A program made the position numbers and the translations under genes. A stretch of DNA of 64,000 nt, taken from contig JASPKZ010004568.1 in assembly GCA_030220185.1 (NCBI GenBank), positions 377,501 through 441,500 on the forward strand. Direction: 5' to 3'. Under the pieces are notes generated by a model. The model was not told the origin of the DNA, made no database searches, and worked only from the letters and a program-made list of their open reading frames with translations. Shown one piece after another: positions 1 to 10,804 of this stretch; position 1 is the first letter of the stretch; every line of letters begins with the position of its first letter. This DNA is from Diploptera punctata. Lineage: Eukaryota; Arthropoda; Insecta; Blattodea; Blaberidae.

Positions 1-220
1 CATTCGTCCTCAACTAAATTATTAAACATTATTAAGTATTCCAATATGGAGGCCTTACAAAAACAATGTTTCGTCTTCTGCAGTTTAACTGTTTAAAATG
101 CTTTAAAAGGTTTTACCAGTTAAAATGAAGAAGATGAAATATTGTTTTTGTAAGGCCTCCATATTGAAACTACTTATTGAAGTTTAATAATTTAATTGAG
201 GACGAGTGACCTACCAGGTA
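1..220. mobile_element. Palindromic MITE, left end cut by window edge
   Basis: Positions 1-65 and 149-208 are inverted copies of each other. Both arms carry the blocks CTCAACTAAATTATTAAAC and ATGGAGGCCTTACAAAAAC, with a few substitutions, and enclose a short loop. The right end closes with CTACCAGGTA. The same terminal sequence bounds the palindromic element at 28734-28912, so this is a family rather than a chance palindrome. There is no coding capacity; I read it as a non-autonomous foldback or MITE-type element. Confidence 0.75.
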
Positions 221-480
221 CCAATTTTTATACGCTTTATATTAGCTTGGCCTGTATCAATCTATCTATCTGTCTATGTATGTAACGGAATCTTTCAACG
301 CGAATTTCACCCACTTAAAATCATTGGATCGACTTGAAACTTTGTATACTTGTAAAGGAGCCGTGACAATACAATAATTTCATATCTTTTACCTAAAATC
401 CTGGCCAGAATCATCAGAAAATAAAACAAATGAAAACTGGTATAATAGGTTGCGGACTTGTCGACTTTTAGTCACTCGTC
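221..480. other. AT-rich spacer, nothing recognised
   Basis: No open frame, repeat arm or motif that I can support. Confidence 0.5.
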
Positions 481-570
481 GTAAGAGCTCATTTGGTAGA
501 GCGGTTAACTCTAGTGGTGTATAATTTCAGTAATCCATAAGTCGCTGGTTCAAATCCGGCTGGGAGAATT
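481..570 (+). repeat. tRNA-like sequence with A and B boxes (SINE head or tRNA pseudogene)
   Basis: GCTCATTTGGTAGAGCG at 487-503 resembles a Pol III A box, and GGTTCAAATCC at 547-557 is a good B box about 45 bases later. The middle is too long and poorly paired for a clean cloverleaf, and no CCA-proximal acceptor stem closes on the 5' side. It is best read as a tRNA-derived SINE head or tRNA pseudogene, not a working tRNA. Confidence 0.5.
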
Positions 571-677
571 TTATTAGAAGAGTATTACTTTTAGCTCATA
601 CTACAATTGTATCGACTTTATAGATATTTACATTTTTATCTTATTCTGTAAATATTAAAACTAAAAAGTAAGAAAAT

Positions 678-1157
678 AAATAATAGTTTTAAAAATCTAA
701 AACAACACACTTTATTAGAAAACCGAAGTAAAAAATTAAATATAAATTGTAATTTCCAACTCGCTTGGGAAAAAATTAAAGTGGTCAACATAAAAATCGT
801 CTCCAACACATATAGAATAAAACTAGAGTTATCAACAAAAAGAAAATGATTTTACCATCAAAAGCGTGGGGTGCTTTTTATGATTTTTACATGTTCTTCT
901 TGGAGACTTTACTTTTACCAATATCTGTTTATTATCAAATATATGAATTGATATAGAGCACCCCACGCTTTTGATGGTAAAATTATTTTCTTTTTGTTGA
1001 TAACTCTAGCTTTATTCTATATGTGTTGGTGATGATTTTTATGTTGACCACTTTAATATTTTCCCCAAGCGTGTTGGAAATTATAATTATTTTTCATTTT
1101 TCACTTCGCGTTTCTAATAAAGCGTGTTGTTCTAGTTCTTTTAAAACTATTATTTAT
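678..1157. mobile_element. 480 bp foldback element with long inverted arms
   Basis: The left arm (678-870) and right arm (957-1157) are inverted copies. Long stretches are near identical, for example ATCAAAAGCGTGGGGTGCT at the inner left and its complement at the inner right. The ~85-base centre is unpaired. An open frame over the right arm (1023-1262) is a by-product of the arm and has no recognisable domain. This is the structure of a non-autonomous foldback or MITE element. Confidence 0.8.
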
Positions 1158-1160
1158 ATA

Positions 1161-1213
1161 TTTAATATCTTATTACATAACTTAAACAGTGCTTTAATAT
1201 GGATTTTAAAAGT
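1161..1213 (+). repeat. Copy 1 of a ~45 bp motif shared by three elements
   Basis: TATCTTATTACATAAC, then an A/C-rich link, then GTGCTTTAATATG. The same order recurs at 28941-28987 (+) and 63328-63380 (-). It lies just outside the right arm of the foldback at 678-1157. Confidence 0.6.
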
Positions 1214-1418
1214 GTTGAAAGTTCAGCGTAACTGTAAGATGTTCCACGATGCTATCAAGTAATGATACTGAAGTAACTTATAATCATATGTTAATATAAT
1301 AACCAATATGTGAATAGGTATTTAGCGCAGCCTACACTGAACAAATTTCGGTGTCAATATATCACAGTACTCACGCAGGGAATGAAAAAGAAGAGGAAGA
1401 AGGAAAGGAAAAAAAAGT

Positions 1419-1492
1419 GGCCTGCCCTAATTTCAACCATCAGTGTTCGAAGTCAAATCATTCGCTTTGACCATTAAGCCATACGTTAACTA
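1419..1492 (-). repeat. tRNA-like relic (weak SINE head)
   Basis: On the minus strand TGGCTTAATGG resembles an A box and GGTTGAAATTA, about 45 bases on, resembles a B box. A run of T (the A-run at 1409-1416 on plus) follows, as in a Pol III terminator. No cloverleaf can be drawn with confidence. Confidence 0.35.
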
Positions 1493-2001
1493 CACAGATT
1501 GTGCGTATTTCACTCTGAGCTAAGGCTTGTACCGATGGTACTTTAACAAGTGCAGTGGCGTGCAATCATCTGCTAAGTTCGAAATTTTAAGGAATTTGAT
1601 AACGTTTTTTATGAATTGTTAGCAATCAGGATCTCGGAAATATTAGCAACATCTGAAGTTATTCTAGTATAATTTTCACTCCTACTTTGCTCTCCTACTG
1701 ATGTATCTGTATATTAATTGTCGATTAATTTGATTCCCCATAACTAGCCCATTTTCTCTCGTAGACCATTTTAAATTACTTGTATACTACCCCTCTGTAA
1801 GCAGTTAAATTTGTGCGGTATAATTCATTTACACTCTGTATATTATGATGTATTAATTTAAAACGTTTGCTTAATAATAATTATTCAAACAGATGGAGAA
1901 ATCTCCGAAATCCTATCTTAATAAAAATAAGAACTAACAACACAAGACAACAAATAAAATCTCAATTCGGAAAAAAACTAAACAAAATTGAAAAATACTG
2001 T
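1493..2001. other. Spacer, nothing recognised
   Basis: AT-rich, with short open frames only and no repeat arms noticed. Confidence 0.45.
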
Positions 2002-2230
2002 TACCTAACTAACGTAATGGCAGTATCGAACCTGTAGATTCACGACGTCATGTATATTAGCTCTTCATACATCCCTATCTGAGCTAATATTTGCAATCAT
2101 TCCCTATATAATCTACTTCCCTCAAATCATGGCCAATGTTATTCTCCCAACTTTTTTTATTCTACCTACTGGATGCTTTCTCTCTGGTTTCCCTACAAGA
2201 CGCTTCCATGCCCGTCTTTCTGCCCCCATT
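2002..2230 (-). pseudogene. 5'-truncated LINE 3' end (RT C-terminus relic), copy 1 of 5
   Basis: On the minus strand this is a decayed copy of the same LINE end seen at 37148-37383, 54101-54414, 38975-39295 (+) and 59024-59297 (+). The better copies encode GRPRMRWE, NYDLREVDYTGNDW and WRAYVRAAMNLRV, the extreme C-terminus of a non-LTR retrotransposon polyprotein. Here the frame is broken, but the closing nucleotides (complement of GGCAGTATCGAACC at the low-coordinate end) and the internal blocks are clear. It is dead and has no EN or RT core. Confidence 0.75.
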
Positions 2231-3076
2231 CCTTTTACATAAGATATTGCTAGTGTCAATAATTACTATATTATTCTAATTATGCAAAGAGGTTATCGTA
2301 TTCGACATAAGTAGCTTTATTGAACTTTTTCACATCTTACAATTTGAATTGGAATTATGAGAAAAAAAAGTTAGTTTTGTGTTTGGTGGATTTTCTTGGC
2401 CCGACGTAATATTAATTCTGAAAGACAAATTTGTTCTTGGACTCAAAATGTGGATTCTATGTGAGCCCAAAACTATATTTTTTACATGAGTTGTCGACAA
2501 CAAAGTTATCAACAATTTTGATAGAAAAAGATTTACAATAATTTTATTGGGATTTATTGTTTATCATTTATGATACAATAGGTTTCTATACTTTCTTACG
2601 ATTTATACAGTGATGCCACCTAACCGCAACAGTTCATAAATGGAGTGAAAATATGAGCAATATTTTTTAACTAATTAAAGCGATATTGAAATGCTCATGA
2701 AGTGAGAAAAAAATTAAACCTCGCATGTATTGTGTAGGAACTATTTATTGAGGATGTTACTTCACAAGTTTAGTTTTAATGGGGTATTACACTCTTTCAG
2801 GTATGTATGCTATTGCGTTATTTATAAACGCATTAGTATTTTAAAAAATCACGAAGTTTGTGCACTTAACATTGTTTAGTCAATCATTATAAATAATATT
2901 ATGAGAAGCATTTTCAGTTTTCTAAATTAATTTTATGTATAAAAAAGAGGAAAAAGAGATCGGGGACGTTCACGAAAGAGATGGATACAGCAGCTATGAT
3001 ACTTGTAGCCGGAACGAAGCAATGAATTTTAATCCTTTTACGAAGAAGAATAAAGAGAAGAATATATATACATATA
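2231..3076. other. Spacer, nothing recognised
   Basis: AT-rich. A 61-codon minus-strand frame at 2330-2515 has no domain and looks like chance. Confidence 0.45.
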
Positions 3077-3203
3077 TATGACACGAAAAATATGCCTGGG
3101 TCGGGATTTAAACCCGAGTTTCTAACGTTATAAGTTTAGCGTTTAAATTTAGAATCTCGGGTTCAAATCCCGGCTTAGGCATTTATTTTTCTTCTCATGT
3201 CAT
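3077..3203. mobile_element. Palindrome of two head-to-head tRNA 3' halves
   Basis: The right arm (3149-3181) reads as the 3' half of a tRNA: CTCGGGTTCAAATCCCGG (T arm with B box) followed by acceptor-like CTTAGGCA. The left arm (3093-3120) is the inverted copy of the same half. Both are flanked outwards by an inverted ATTTATTTTTCTT-type tail and TATGACA. The D arm and anticodon stem are absent on both sides, so this cannot be a tRNA. The tail matches the tRNA-like elements at 6598-6727 and 54440-55055. Confidence 0.75.
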
Positions 3204-4460
3204 AATTGGCCTTCATAGCTAAATGTCAAGAAAATAGTTATTTATATACGTCACTAGAAAAGGCAATTCCTTTTTTTATGACCCACACTTATATTTTTTC
3301 TCCTAGAATTGTTTAGAATCATGAGACATATATGATATAGAAATTAAATAGAAAAGGTCATTTTTATATGAGCACTCCATGAGTTTATAAAAATATTTTT
3401 TGTGCGATAGGGCGTTTTGTCGTACTTACAGCAATGGCGACCACGATTGAAAGTTCAACTTCCTATTTTTCGGTGTTGCCAGCCTAAATAACTATACTGT
3501 AACCTAAATAACTATACTATAATATTACATATTACAAAACACGTGTGGGAAGTAAAACCACTGCCCTCTATATAGCTAATACTACAAACAATGTATGCCC
3601 AAAAATATCCAAACGTTAATGTTAATATATATATTATACGAAACAAATCACTGCATTTTAAATGAAGTTAACTTTATTTGGAACAATATAAAATAATAAA
3701 TATGTACTTCCGCAACTTTATCACTAATTGGTCTCACGGCTTCCTGTAGTTTCAACTAATAAACGTTGCTCACACTAACATTAGTGGGTTGTTTATAATC
3801 AACGCAAATATATCCAACAAAGATGTTATTATTTTAGTATTATTTATTATCTTCAAAACACCATCACGCAAAAAAATAATGTATAACGCACGTTTGTGAA
3901 GTGTTTTACAGAATCTCGGAAATTAAAAACCTCGCTATCGCTCGATTTTTATATATTTTCGTCGCTTCTGTAAAAACCACTTCCCAACCTCGCATCGTAA
4001 TGAAGCATTTTATATGAGCACTCCATGAGTGTATAAAAGCATTATATAAATAATGTACTAATAGCCACTCAAACTTAATAGCTGTACAGAGTTTGAAAAT
4101 ATTAGAGGAGAATAAATAAATCTGGCGACAACATTGAATTATTTCATGAAGACTTAACTAATACTTAAAGCATACAAGCGTAAAACACCAAGAAATATGC
4201 GCCAGGCCTCGGAACAATTCAGTTCACATATGTTCAACATCCCTCGAGGCTATTGTTTGCTCTAGTGTAACGAACTAACAATAGTGTGTGTTACAATAGA
4301 AACAAAAACTAAAGCAGAACCGCTCTCACTCACAAGTAAGCTCACTTAAATTACTTGATATTTAAGCGCATCATTAAAGTTATTTATCAGATCTTTGATT
4401 TAAAAGACTCGTCGACGGAGAGGGGAAGATTATAATACCTCTCTAAATAACAAAAAAAAA
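3204..4460. other. Spacer with a ~21 bp direct repeat
   Basis: TATATGAGCACTCCATGAGT occurs at about 3366 and again at about 4012, both followed by a TATAAAA-like stretch. No frame of interest lies between them. The pair could be the ends of a small unclassified element, but no inverted termini were seen. Confidence 0.4.
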
Positions 4461-4589
4461 TAACAAATTATGAATTGTGTTCCAACTGATTAAGCAACAA
4501 TACAACAATATTTATTTAAATGTTTTAATTTAAATAAATATTGTTGTGTTGTTGCTTAGATCAGTTGGAACACAATTCATAATTTGTTA
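4461..4589. repeat. 129 bp near-perfect palindrome
   Basis: The arm TAACAAATTATGAATTGTGT and what follows is mirrored by the complementary right arm ending AATTTGTTA at 4589. The arms cover almost the full length, with a small loop around TGTTTTAATT. It sits directly upstream of the ribozyme-like motif at 4591-4645 and may be one end of the same element. Confidence 0.8.
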
Positions 4590-4590
4590 A

Positions 4591-4645
4591 CATGTCTGAA
4601 GAAGGTACAGTGTACCGAAACAGCTGTCACTGAATTATATAATAA
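4591..4645 (+). ncRNA. Hammerhead-ribozyme-like motif (candidate)
   Basis: The order CTGAAGA (4596-4602), a perfect hairpin GGTAC-AGT-GTACC (4604-4616), GAAA (4617-4620), self-complementary ACAGCTGT (4620-4627), then C and A follows a type I hammerhead: core box, stem II, GAAA box, short stem III, UH cleavage site. The tiny palindromic stem III would favour a dimeric form, as known for Penelope-like and related retroelement ribozymes. Against it, one extra A (4603) separates the core from stem II, and stem I is only weakly supported (GT/AC, then ATAAT/ATTAT across an internal loop). This is a candidate only. Confidence 0.35.
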
Positions 4646-5216
4646 ATATGAAAATCAAATAAAACTACGTTTTATTTTTATTTAATTAATAAATATGGAT
4701 TTTCATCAAGTAAACACCAACTCAATTGATTAAAAAAGATTGCATAACTTATAAAAGGGTGTTATGAATATGAAGTATGTTTATCACCGCATTATATTTC
4801 GTAAATATTTAGAAATTATGTCCCTCTGAGATGAAGTACCTACCCGTGAAAGAAATTAAAAGTTCACAATGATCAGTATTAAAACTGAATGATGTATCTT
4901 TAAAGCTGACGGAACATAATAAGCTAGATATTTATAAAAAAATAAATTAAAATCTTGATTTATAGTCATAATAATAAAGGACACTCGTGTTCAAAGGGTT
5001 AAGGAAAATTCTACTTATTCTTTCTTCTTGAATTGAGTTATGCCCTCCAGACGTTGAAGATATGTGAAGAAAAAATAGATGAAATATATAGACACATGAT
5101 TTTACAGAACTCCATGAAATTTGAAAACGTATATACTGTAATTTCTTTCTTTACTTTCCTGTAAGCATTGCATACTTATTTTACTGTATACGTAAAGGTG
5201 TATATATATATATATA
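4646..5216. other. Spacer, nothing recognised
   Basis: AT-rich, with a short (TA)n run near 5200-5216 just before the dispersed repeat. Confidence 0.4.
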
Positions 5217-5798
5217 TTTCAATGAATTTTGTTTTGCAACCAATGACTGTCGTGTTTCACCTAGATAATTATCGAATTTTTATTACCTAAATAAAGAAAG
5301 CTCCTCCTTTTTAATATTCTGAACAGGTCAGAGCATTACTTTGGAGTGACTGACTCACTAACAAATACGTTGAATGTAGCAAATAGTGTACAGATTCCTT
5401 CGACCTACATATTTGATAATTGTGTGTTCAATAATTGTGTTTTAAGTACAGATTTTACTGAGTTGTCTCCGAAAAATATTAATTAATAACCTATAATGTT
5501 GGTTATAATCAGTTTGTGTTTAATTTTCTCTAATAGGGTGCATTTGTACAATATTGCAATTCTATTTGGCAATAAATAATATTGCAGTGTGAACAAACGA
5601 AACATAATCAAACTTCTCTCATTTGTTTCAAACATCGCCGTTTATATTACATATATAAATATTTTAAAATAGCTATATTTAAATAATGATTTGTGAGTAA
5701 ACAGCTTAATTTTATTCGTTAAATATTCCAAGCAAATGCCACTTATAGATTTTCAAATCCTCTAGAAAAATTGGAAATCGCTCGTGGTATTACTTATG
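5217..5798 (+). repeat. Unclassified dispersed repeat, copy A
   Basis: Blocks in the same order recur at 62954-63688: TTCAATGAATTTTG, AGCTCCTCCTTTT, ATTCTGAACAGG, GTGACTGACTC, ACCTATAATGTTG, GGCAATAAATAA, TCAAACATCGCCGTTTATAT and GGAAATCGCTCGTGGTATTA. Conservation is patchy and no frame survives, so I cannot say whether it was coding. It is probably an old transposable element or the remains of a duplicated segment. Confidence 0.75.
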
Positions 5799-6597
5799 AT
5801 AATTAAATCGCATACACTAGTTTCGTTGTGAGAAAAAAAAATTGTGGCCGCTGGAATACACATTGATGAACTTTACTTTACTCTTTTTATTCAAATGTTA
5901 GGGCTAACTTCCAAATTTAGTTGGGAAAACATAGCATCCACTAGAGCAATTTTTTTGTTCCGTTTTTCAGGAAAATCTCCACTCATATTGATCCGATTTA
6001 GATGGTTTTCGAATAATGTGTCTCTCATTTTATTACTGTAGCAAAAATGAGGAAATTCGCTCCCGTAGAATATTTATAATTTTGTTTTCTGATCAAGCCT
6101 CACACCTAATTGATTTTTATGATCACCAAACTCGATATTAATTTTCTAAATTTCTTAAATTACGAATTCGGTTTAAAATAAATTGCGGTTGCCAGAGCAT
6201 TAATACGTCTATATACAATTTTTTCAATGTTATTTTTAGTAACTAGTAAGTAAAATCGAAGAAGGTTTGAGGAAAAGTCTTGATAATGGTTTCGTGGGTT
6301 CAAGCTCAATGACTATATTTGCATAGAAGTAATTGTGTAGCATTTGTTCTAAGTGCATGCTACGTCATCTCATACGGTAATTCAATATCTCTTCTCTACT
6401 TTTAACATCTCATTTTAGCTTAAAACATCAATGTTATTATTAATGTTATAATTATTTTGTTTTACTTCACTAATCGCTCTGTGTTCAATGCTAATTATGT
6501 GCAGAAAGTTTGTAACGTTTACAAAATTTCGTAATGAAACTGTATATATATACATGTTATAATTAAATGTTTAACATTGAGCAATGCAAGCTTAATA
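5799..6597. other. Spacer, nothing recognised
   Basis: AT-rich. The 65-codon frame at 5844-6041 begins at a GTG and has no recognisable domain. Confidence 0.4.
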
Positions 6598-6727
6598 TGG
6601 TATGATAAGAAAAATAAATGCCTGGACGGGATTCGAACCCGGATCTCTGGGTCTGTACCTCAGTGTGATATCCATTACACCACCAGGCGAATCCAATTCA
6701 AACATTTATTTTTCTTATATATGTATT
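6598..6727 (-). mobile_element. tRNA-like element with inverted AT-rich flanks
   Basis: A tRNA-like sequence on minus (6619-6688) is bracketed by inverted copies of AAGAAAAATAAATG (left, 6607-6620) and its complement (right, 6702-6717). GCCTGG at the 5' side pairs with CCAGGC at the 3' side, the A-box region reads TGGTGTAATGG and the B box GGTTCGAATCC. The anticodon loop does not close properly (stem CTGAG against CCCAG with an odd loop), so it is unlikely to be a functional tRNA. The 3' half and tail match the half-tRNA palindrome at 3077-3203. Confidence 0.7.
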
Positions 6728-6856
6728 ATATTCTCCATTATTACTAGATGTCGCGAGAACTCGGCCTTCACTGCCATCTAGTAGCTGACTATAACAAGTA
6801 AGCAAATTAAAGGGAACATTTTTTTTACTTTATAAAGCGTCACTGCTATAAGACAA

Positions 6857-7085
6857 GTCACCTGTAAGACAAGTGTCAGGAAGACTTTAAGGCCCAAACG
6901 GTCCACGAAATCATATGGCCATCATCATCATCCTTATCATCATCATCATCCTTCACCGGTGTGGAAAGCAACGGGAAGCTACCACACCTGCACAATTCCC
7001 CAGTAAAGCTGCAAGCATAGCATGAAAATGCAATGATTGCAGTGAAGGACCTGCCTTCGGGCAGAATTACTATGGATGGATGGAT
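6857..7085 (+). mobile_element. SINE, tail type A, 5'-truncated
   Basis: This begins inside the conserved body (AAGACAAGTGTCAGG), continues through the ATC-repeat microsatellite typical of the family (6920-6950) and ends with TTACTATGGATGGATGG. The tRNA head is missing. Compare the full-length copies at 23058-23381 (-) and 32766-33109 (+). Confidence 0.85.
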
Positions 7086-7946
7086 TTAATCAAATGTTAG
7101 TCTATTTTTTTCCAACTCTTCACTGGTAATCTCTTGCAGTTTCATTTATATTTGGAGAAAATCTGAGTAAAAGAATGAGAACACAATTATATATGATATC
7201 GATAAAAGAAACAATTGCTCAATAACAATTATTATAGTTTCATCTCCTCGTTATCAATTGGAATGGCGATCCATTCTTGTCATTCTAGTGGCTATACCTC
7301 ATTTTTCTAGATTAATAGAATTAGTTTACATAGCATTCAACATATAATTGATGTCCTCAACTCGACATATAACAATTTATACTTCCATTATGGTAGATTC
7401 AGAATTAATTTATTCCATTATCTACATTTTATTTCGATGTGAATTTAGTAATTTATCCAAGGATAATTGATTCCAAATACTTAAAATTCTCTCTGTATAT
7501 GTGACAATTGTACCATTATCTTTCTAAATAACCTTTCTTGAATTAGATAACCTGTTTACATGTGTCGTGATTATGTTTTTTCTTGTTCTACTATTCGAGT
7601 GGTATATTTTAGCATTCTGAAAATAGTTTTATTTATTACTATTTTTCCCACAGTTTCACTCATAATATCCGTAACATTTTTAATATTTCCATTTGATAAT
7701 TTGTAACCAAAACAATTTAATTCGTTAATACTGCGAAATCCTGATCAAACTAAAAAAAAAAGTATTTAGTTTTAAAATCTTATAATTTCTCTTAATATTG
7801 GGGTGGACGTTACGTTCTCTGAGAGTGCCGGTACACTCACACGAACAATGTCGCACTGACTATAGAGAACAGTTAAGTACAAACCAGTTCAGTGCTGTGT
7901 ATTTGAAAATGCATATCCTGTAGTACAGGTGACTGATCAGACTTCA
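7086..7946. other. Spacer up to the 98 bp satellite
   Basis: AT-rich until about 7797, then more GC-balanced. The last 150 bases before the array are unique in this window. No gene seen. Confidence 0.4.
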
Positions 7947-10207
7947 TACCGTCTATGTGACCAAGTGAGGGACAGGAAACTGTACACAAAGAGAGGCGCG
8001 ATCCCACTGAGTATCTACACCCGGGCCTAACCTAATCATTTTCATCCCGTCTATGTGACCAAGTGAGGGACAGGAAACTGTACACAAAGAGAGGCGCGAT
8101 CCCACTGAGTATCTACACCCGAGCCTAACCTAATCATTTTCATACCGTCTATGTGACCAAGTGAGGGACAGGAAACTGTACACAAAGAGAGGCGCGATCC
8201 CACTGAGTATCTACACCCGGGCCTAACCTAATCATTTTCATACCGTCTATGTGACCAAGTGAGGGACAGGAAACTGTACACAAAGAGAGGCGCGATCCCA
8301 CTGAGTATCTACACCCGAGCCTAACCTAATCATTTTCATACCGTCTATGTGACCAAGTGAGGGACAGGAAACTGTACACAAAGAGAGGCGCGATCCCACT
8401 GAGTATCTACACCCGAGCCTAACCTAATCATTTTCATACCGTCTATGTGACCAAGTGAGGGACAGGAAACTGTACACAAAGAGAGGCGCGATCCCACTGA
8501 GTATCTACACCCGAGCCTAACCTAATCATTTTCATACCCGTCTATGTGACCAAGTGAGGGACAGGAAACTGTACACAAAGAGAGGCGCGATCCCACTGAG
8601 TATCTACACCCGAGCCTAACCCTAATCATTTTCATACCGTCTATGTGACCAAGTGAGGGACAGGAAACTGTACACAAAGAGAGGCGCGATCCCACTGAGT
8701 ATCTACACCCGGGCCTAACCTAATCATTTTTCATACCGTCTATGTGACCAAGTGAGGGACAGGAAACTGTACACAAAGAGAGGCGCGATCCCACTGAGTA
8801 TCTACAACCCGCGCCTAACCTAATCATTTTCATCCCGTCTATGTGACCAAGTGAGGGACAGGAAACTGTACACAAAGAGAGGCGCGATCCCACTGAGTAT
8901 CTACACCCGAGCCTAACCTATCATTTTCATACCGTCTATGTGACCAAGTGAGGGACAGGAAACTGTACACAAAGAGAGGCGCGATCCCACTGAGTATCTA
9001 CACCGGGCCTAACCTAATCATTTTCATCCCGTCTATGTGACCAAGTGAGGGACAGGAAACTGTACACAAAGAGAGGCGCGATCCCACTGAGTATCTACAC
9101 ACCGGCCTAACCTAATCATTTTCATACCGTCTATGGGACCAAGTGAGGGACAGGAAACTGTACACAAAGAGAGGCGCGATCCCACTGAGTATCTACACCC
9201 GGGCCTAACCTAATCATTTTCATACCGTCTATGTGACCAAGTGAGGACAGGAAACTGTACACAAAGAGAGGCGCGATCCCACTGAGTATCTACACCCGAG
9301 CCTAACCTAATCATTTTCATACCGTCTATGTGACCAAGTGAGGGACAGGAAACTGTACACAAAGAGAGGCGCGATCCCACTGAGTATCTACACCCGAGCC
9401 TAACCTAATCATTTTCATACCGTCTATGTGACCAAGTGAGGACAGGAAAACTGTACACAAAGAGAGGCGCGATCCCACTGAGTATCTACACACCCGGGCC
9501 TAACCTAATCATTTTCATCCCGTCTATGTGACCAAGTGAGGGACAGGAAAACTGTACACAAAGAGAGGCGCGATCCCACTGAGTATCTACACCCGGGCCC
9601 TAACCTAATCATTTTCAGCATACCGTCTATGTGACCAAGGTGGAGGGCAGGAAACTGTACACAAAGAGAGGCCGATCCCACTGAGTATCTACACCGGGCC
9701 TAACCTAATCATTTTCATCCCGTCGATGTGACCAAGTGAGGACAGGAAACTGTACACAAAGAGAGGCGCGATCCCACTGAGTATCTACACCCGAGCCTAA
9801 CCTAATCATTTTCATACCGTCTATGTGACCAAGTGAGGGACAGGAAACTGTACACAAAGAGAGGCGCGATCCCACTGAGTATCTACACCCGAGCCTAACC
9901 TAATCATTTTCATACCGTCTATGTGACCAAGTGAGGGACAGGAAACTGTACACAAAGAGAGGCGCGATCCCACTGAGTATCTACACCCGAGCCTAACCTA
10001 ATCATTTTCATACCGTCTATGTGACCCAAGTGAGGGACAGGAAACGTGTACACCAAAGAGAGCGCGATCCCACTGAGTATCTACACCCGAGCCTAACCTA
10101 ATCATTTTCATACCGTCTATGTGACCAAGTGAGGGACAGGAAACTGTACACAAAGAGAGGCGCGATCCCACTGAGTATCTACACCCGAGCCTAACCTAAT
10201 CATTTTC
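7947..10207 (+). repeat. Satellite array: 23 copies of a 98 bp unit
   Basis: The unit begins TACCGTCTATGTGACCAAG and ends CCTAACCTAATCATTTTCA. I count 23 unit starts, from 7947 to about 10109. The unit is much more GC-rich than its surroundings. Two subtypes alternate: ...CCCGAGCC... and ...CCCGGGCC..., the latter often followed by CATCCCG instead of CATACCG. Copies 1-6, 20, 21 and 23 are clean, while copies 7-19 and 22 carry many one- or two-base indels. Each unit contains CCTAACCTAA, two insect-telomere-like pentamers. No long open frame. Confidence 0.97.
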
Positions 10208-10804
10208 GAAGAATCGAGATACTCTCGTAATGGCGAACACCAAACTTATTATGCAGCAACCAATTTAGATTTTCAAATGGAAGCGAACTAAAAGAAGTCA
10301 CTTAACAGTTATTACGTTGTATTTTATTTAAATGTGAATTGGACTCAATTCTGATTTCTCAACATAATTAGAACGTACTTCTTCTGATTCCAGTTAATTA
10401 AAGAGGATGAAACATTTATATTGCCTGAGATGTAAGATATTTCAATTTTATACCATCCTGTGTTCACTGAAACGGACAGGTTAATTGCTCACATGTTCCT
10501 GGCAAGCTGAAGAGAAGTTAATATGATCTATATATTAATACGTGAAGAAAAAAGTTGTACCTCTTTTCAAGCAATTGCTCGCACGGAGGAGTGTGATATT
10601 TCGCATAATTAAAGTTAATGTAGACAAGTAGTGCAGAAAAATAATCTTATGTAGGCCTATAATATGGGTTACAAATGAATTAAATTAAACAAAATAAAAT
10701 AAATTGTCTCTAAGGAATTATGTGTATTACTCATTAATTTGTATACTCATTCGTTTACGTTCACACTGAAAGTGCATTTTTGTAAAAAGAAAATTATGTA
10801 ATGT
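10208..10804. other. Spacer, nothing recognised
   Basis: AT-rich, with no repeat arms or frames worth naming. Confidence 0.4.

Noticed and set aside
678..1157. microRNA precursor
   Set aside because: The arms are far too long and the element has the form of a foldback transposon; no small-RNA evidence is available.
6619..6688. Possible functional tRNA on minus
   Set aside because: Acceptor and T arms are plausible, but the anticodon stem-loop does not close on a normal seven-base loop and the copy is part of a repeated element.
7947..10207. CRISPR-like regular repeats
   Set aside because: Units are head-to-tail with no unique spacers; this is an ordinary satellite in a eukaryotic genome.
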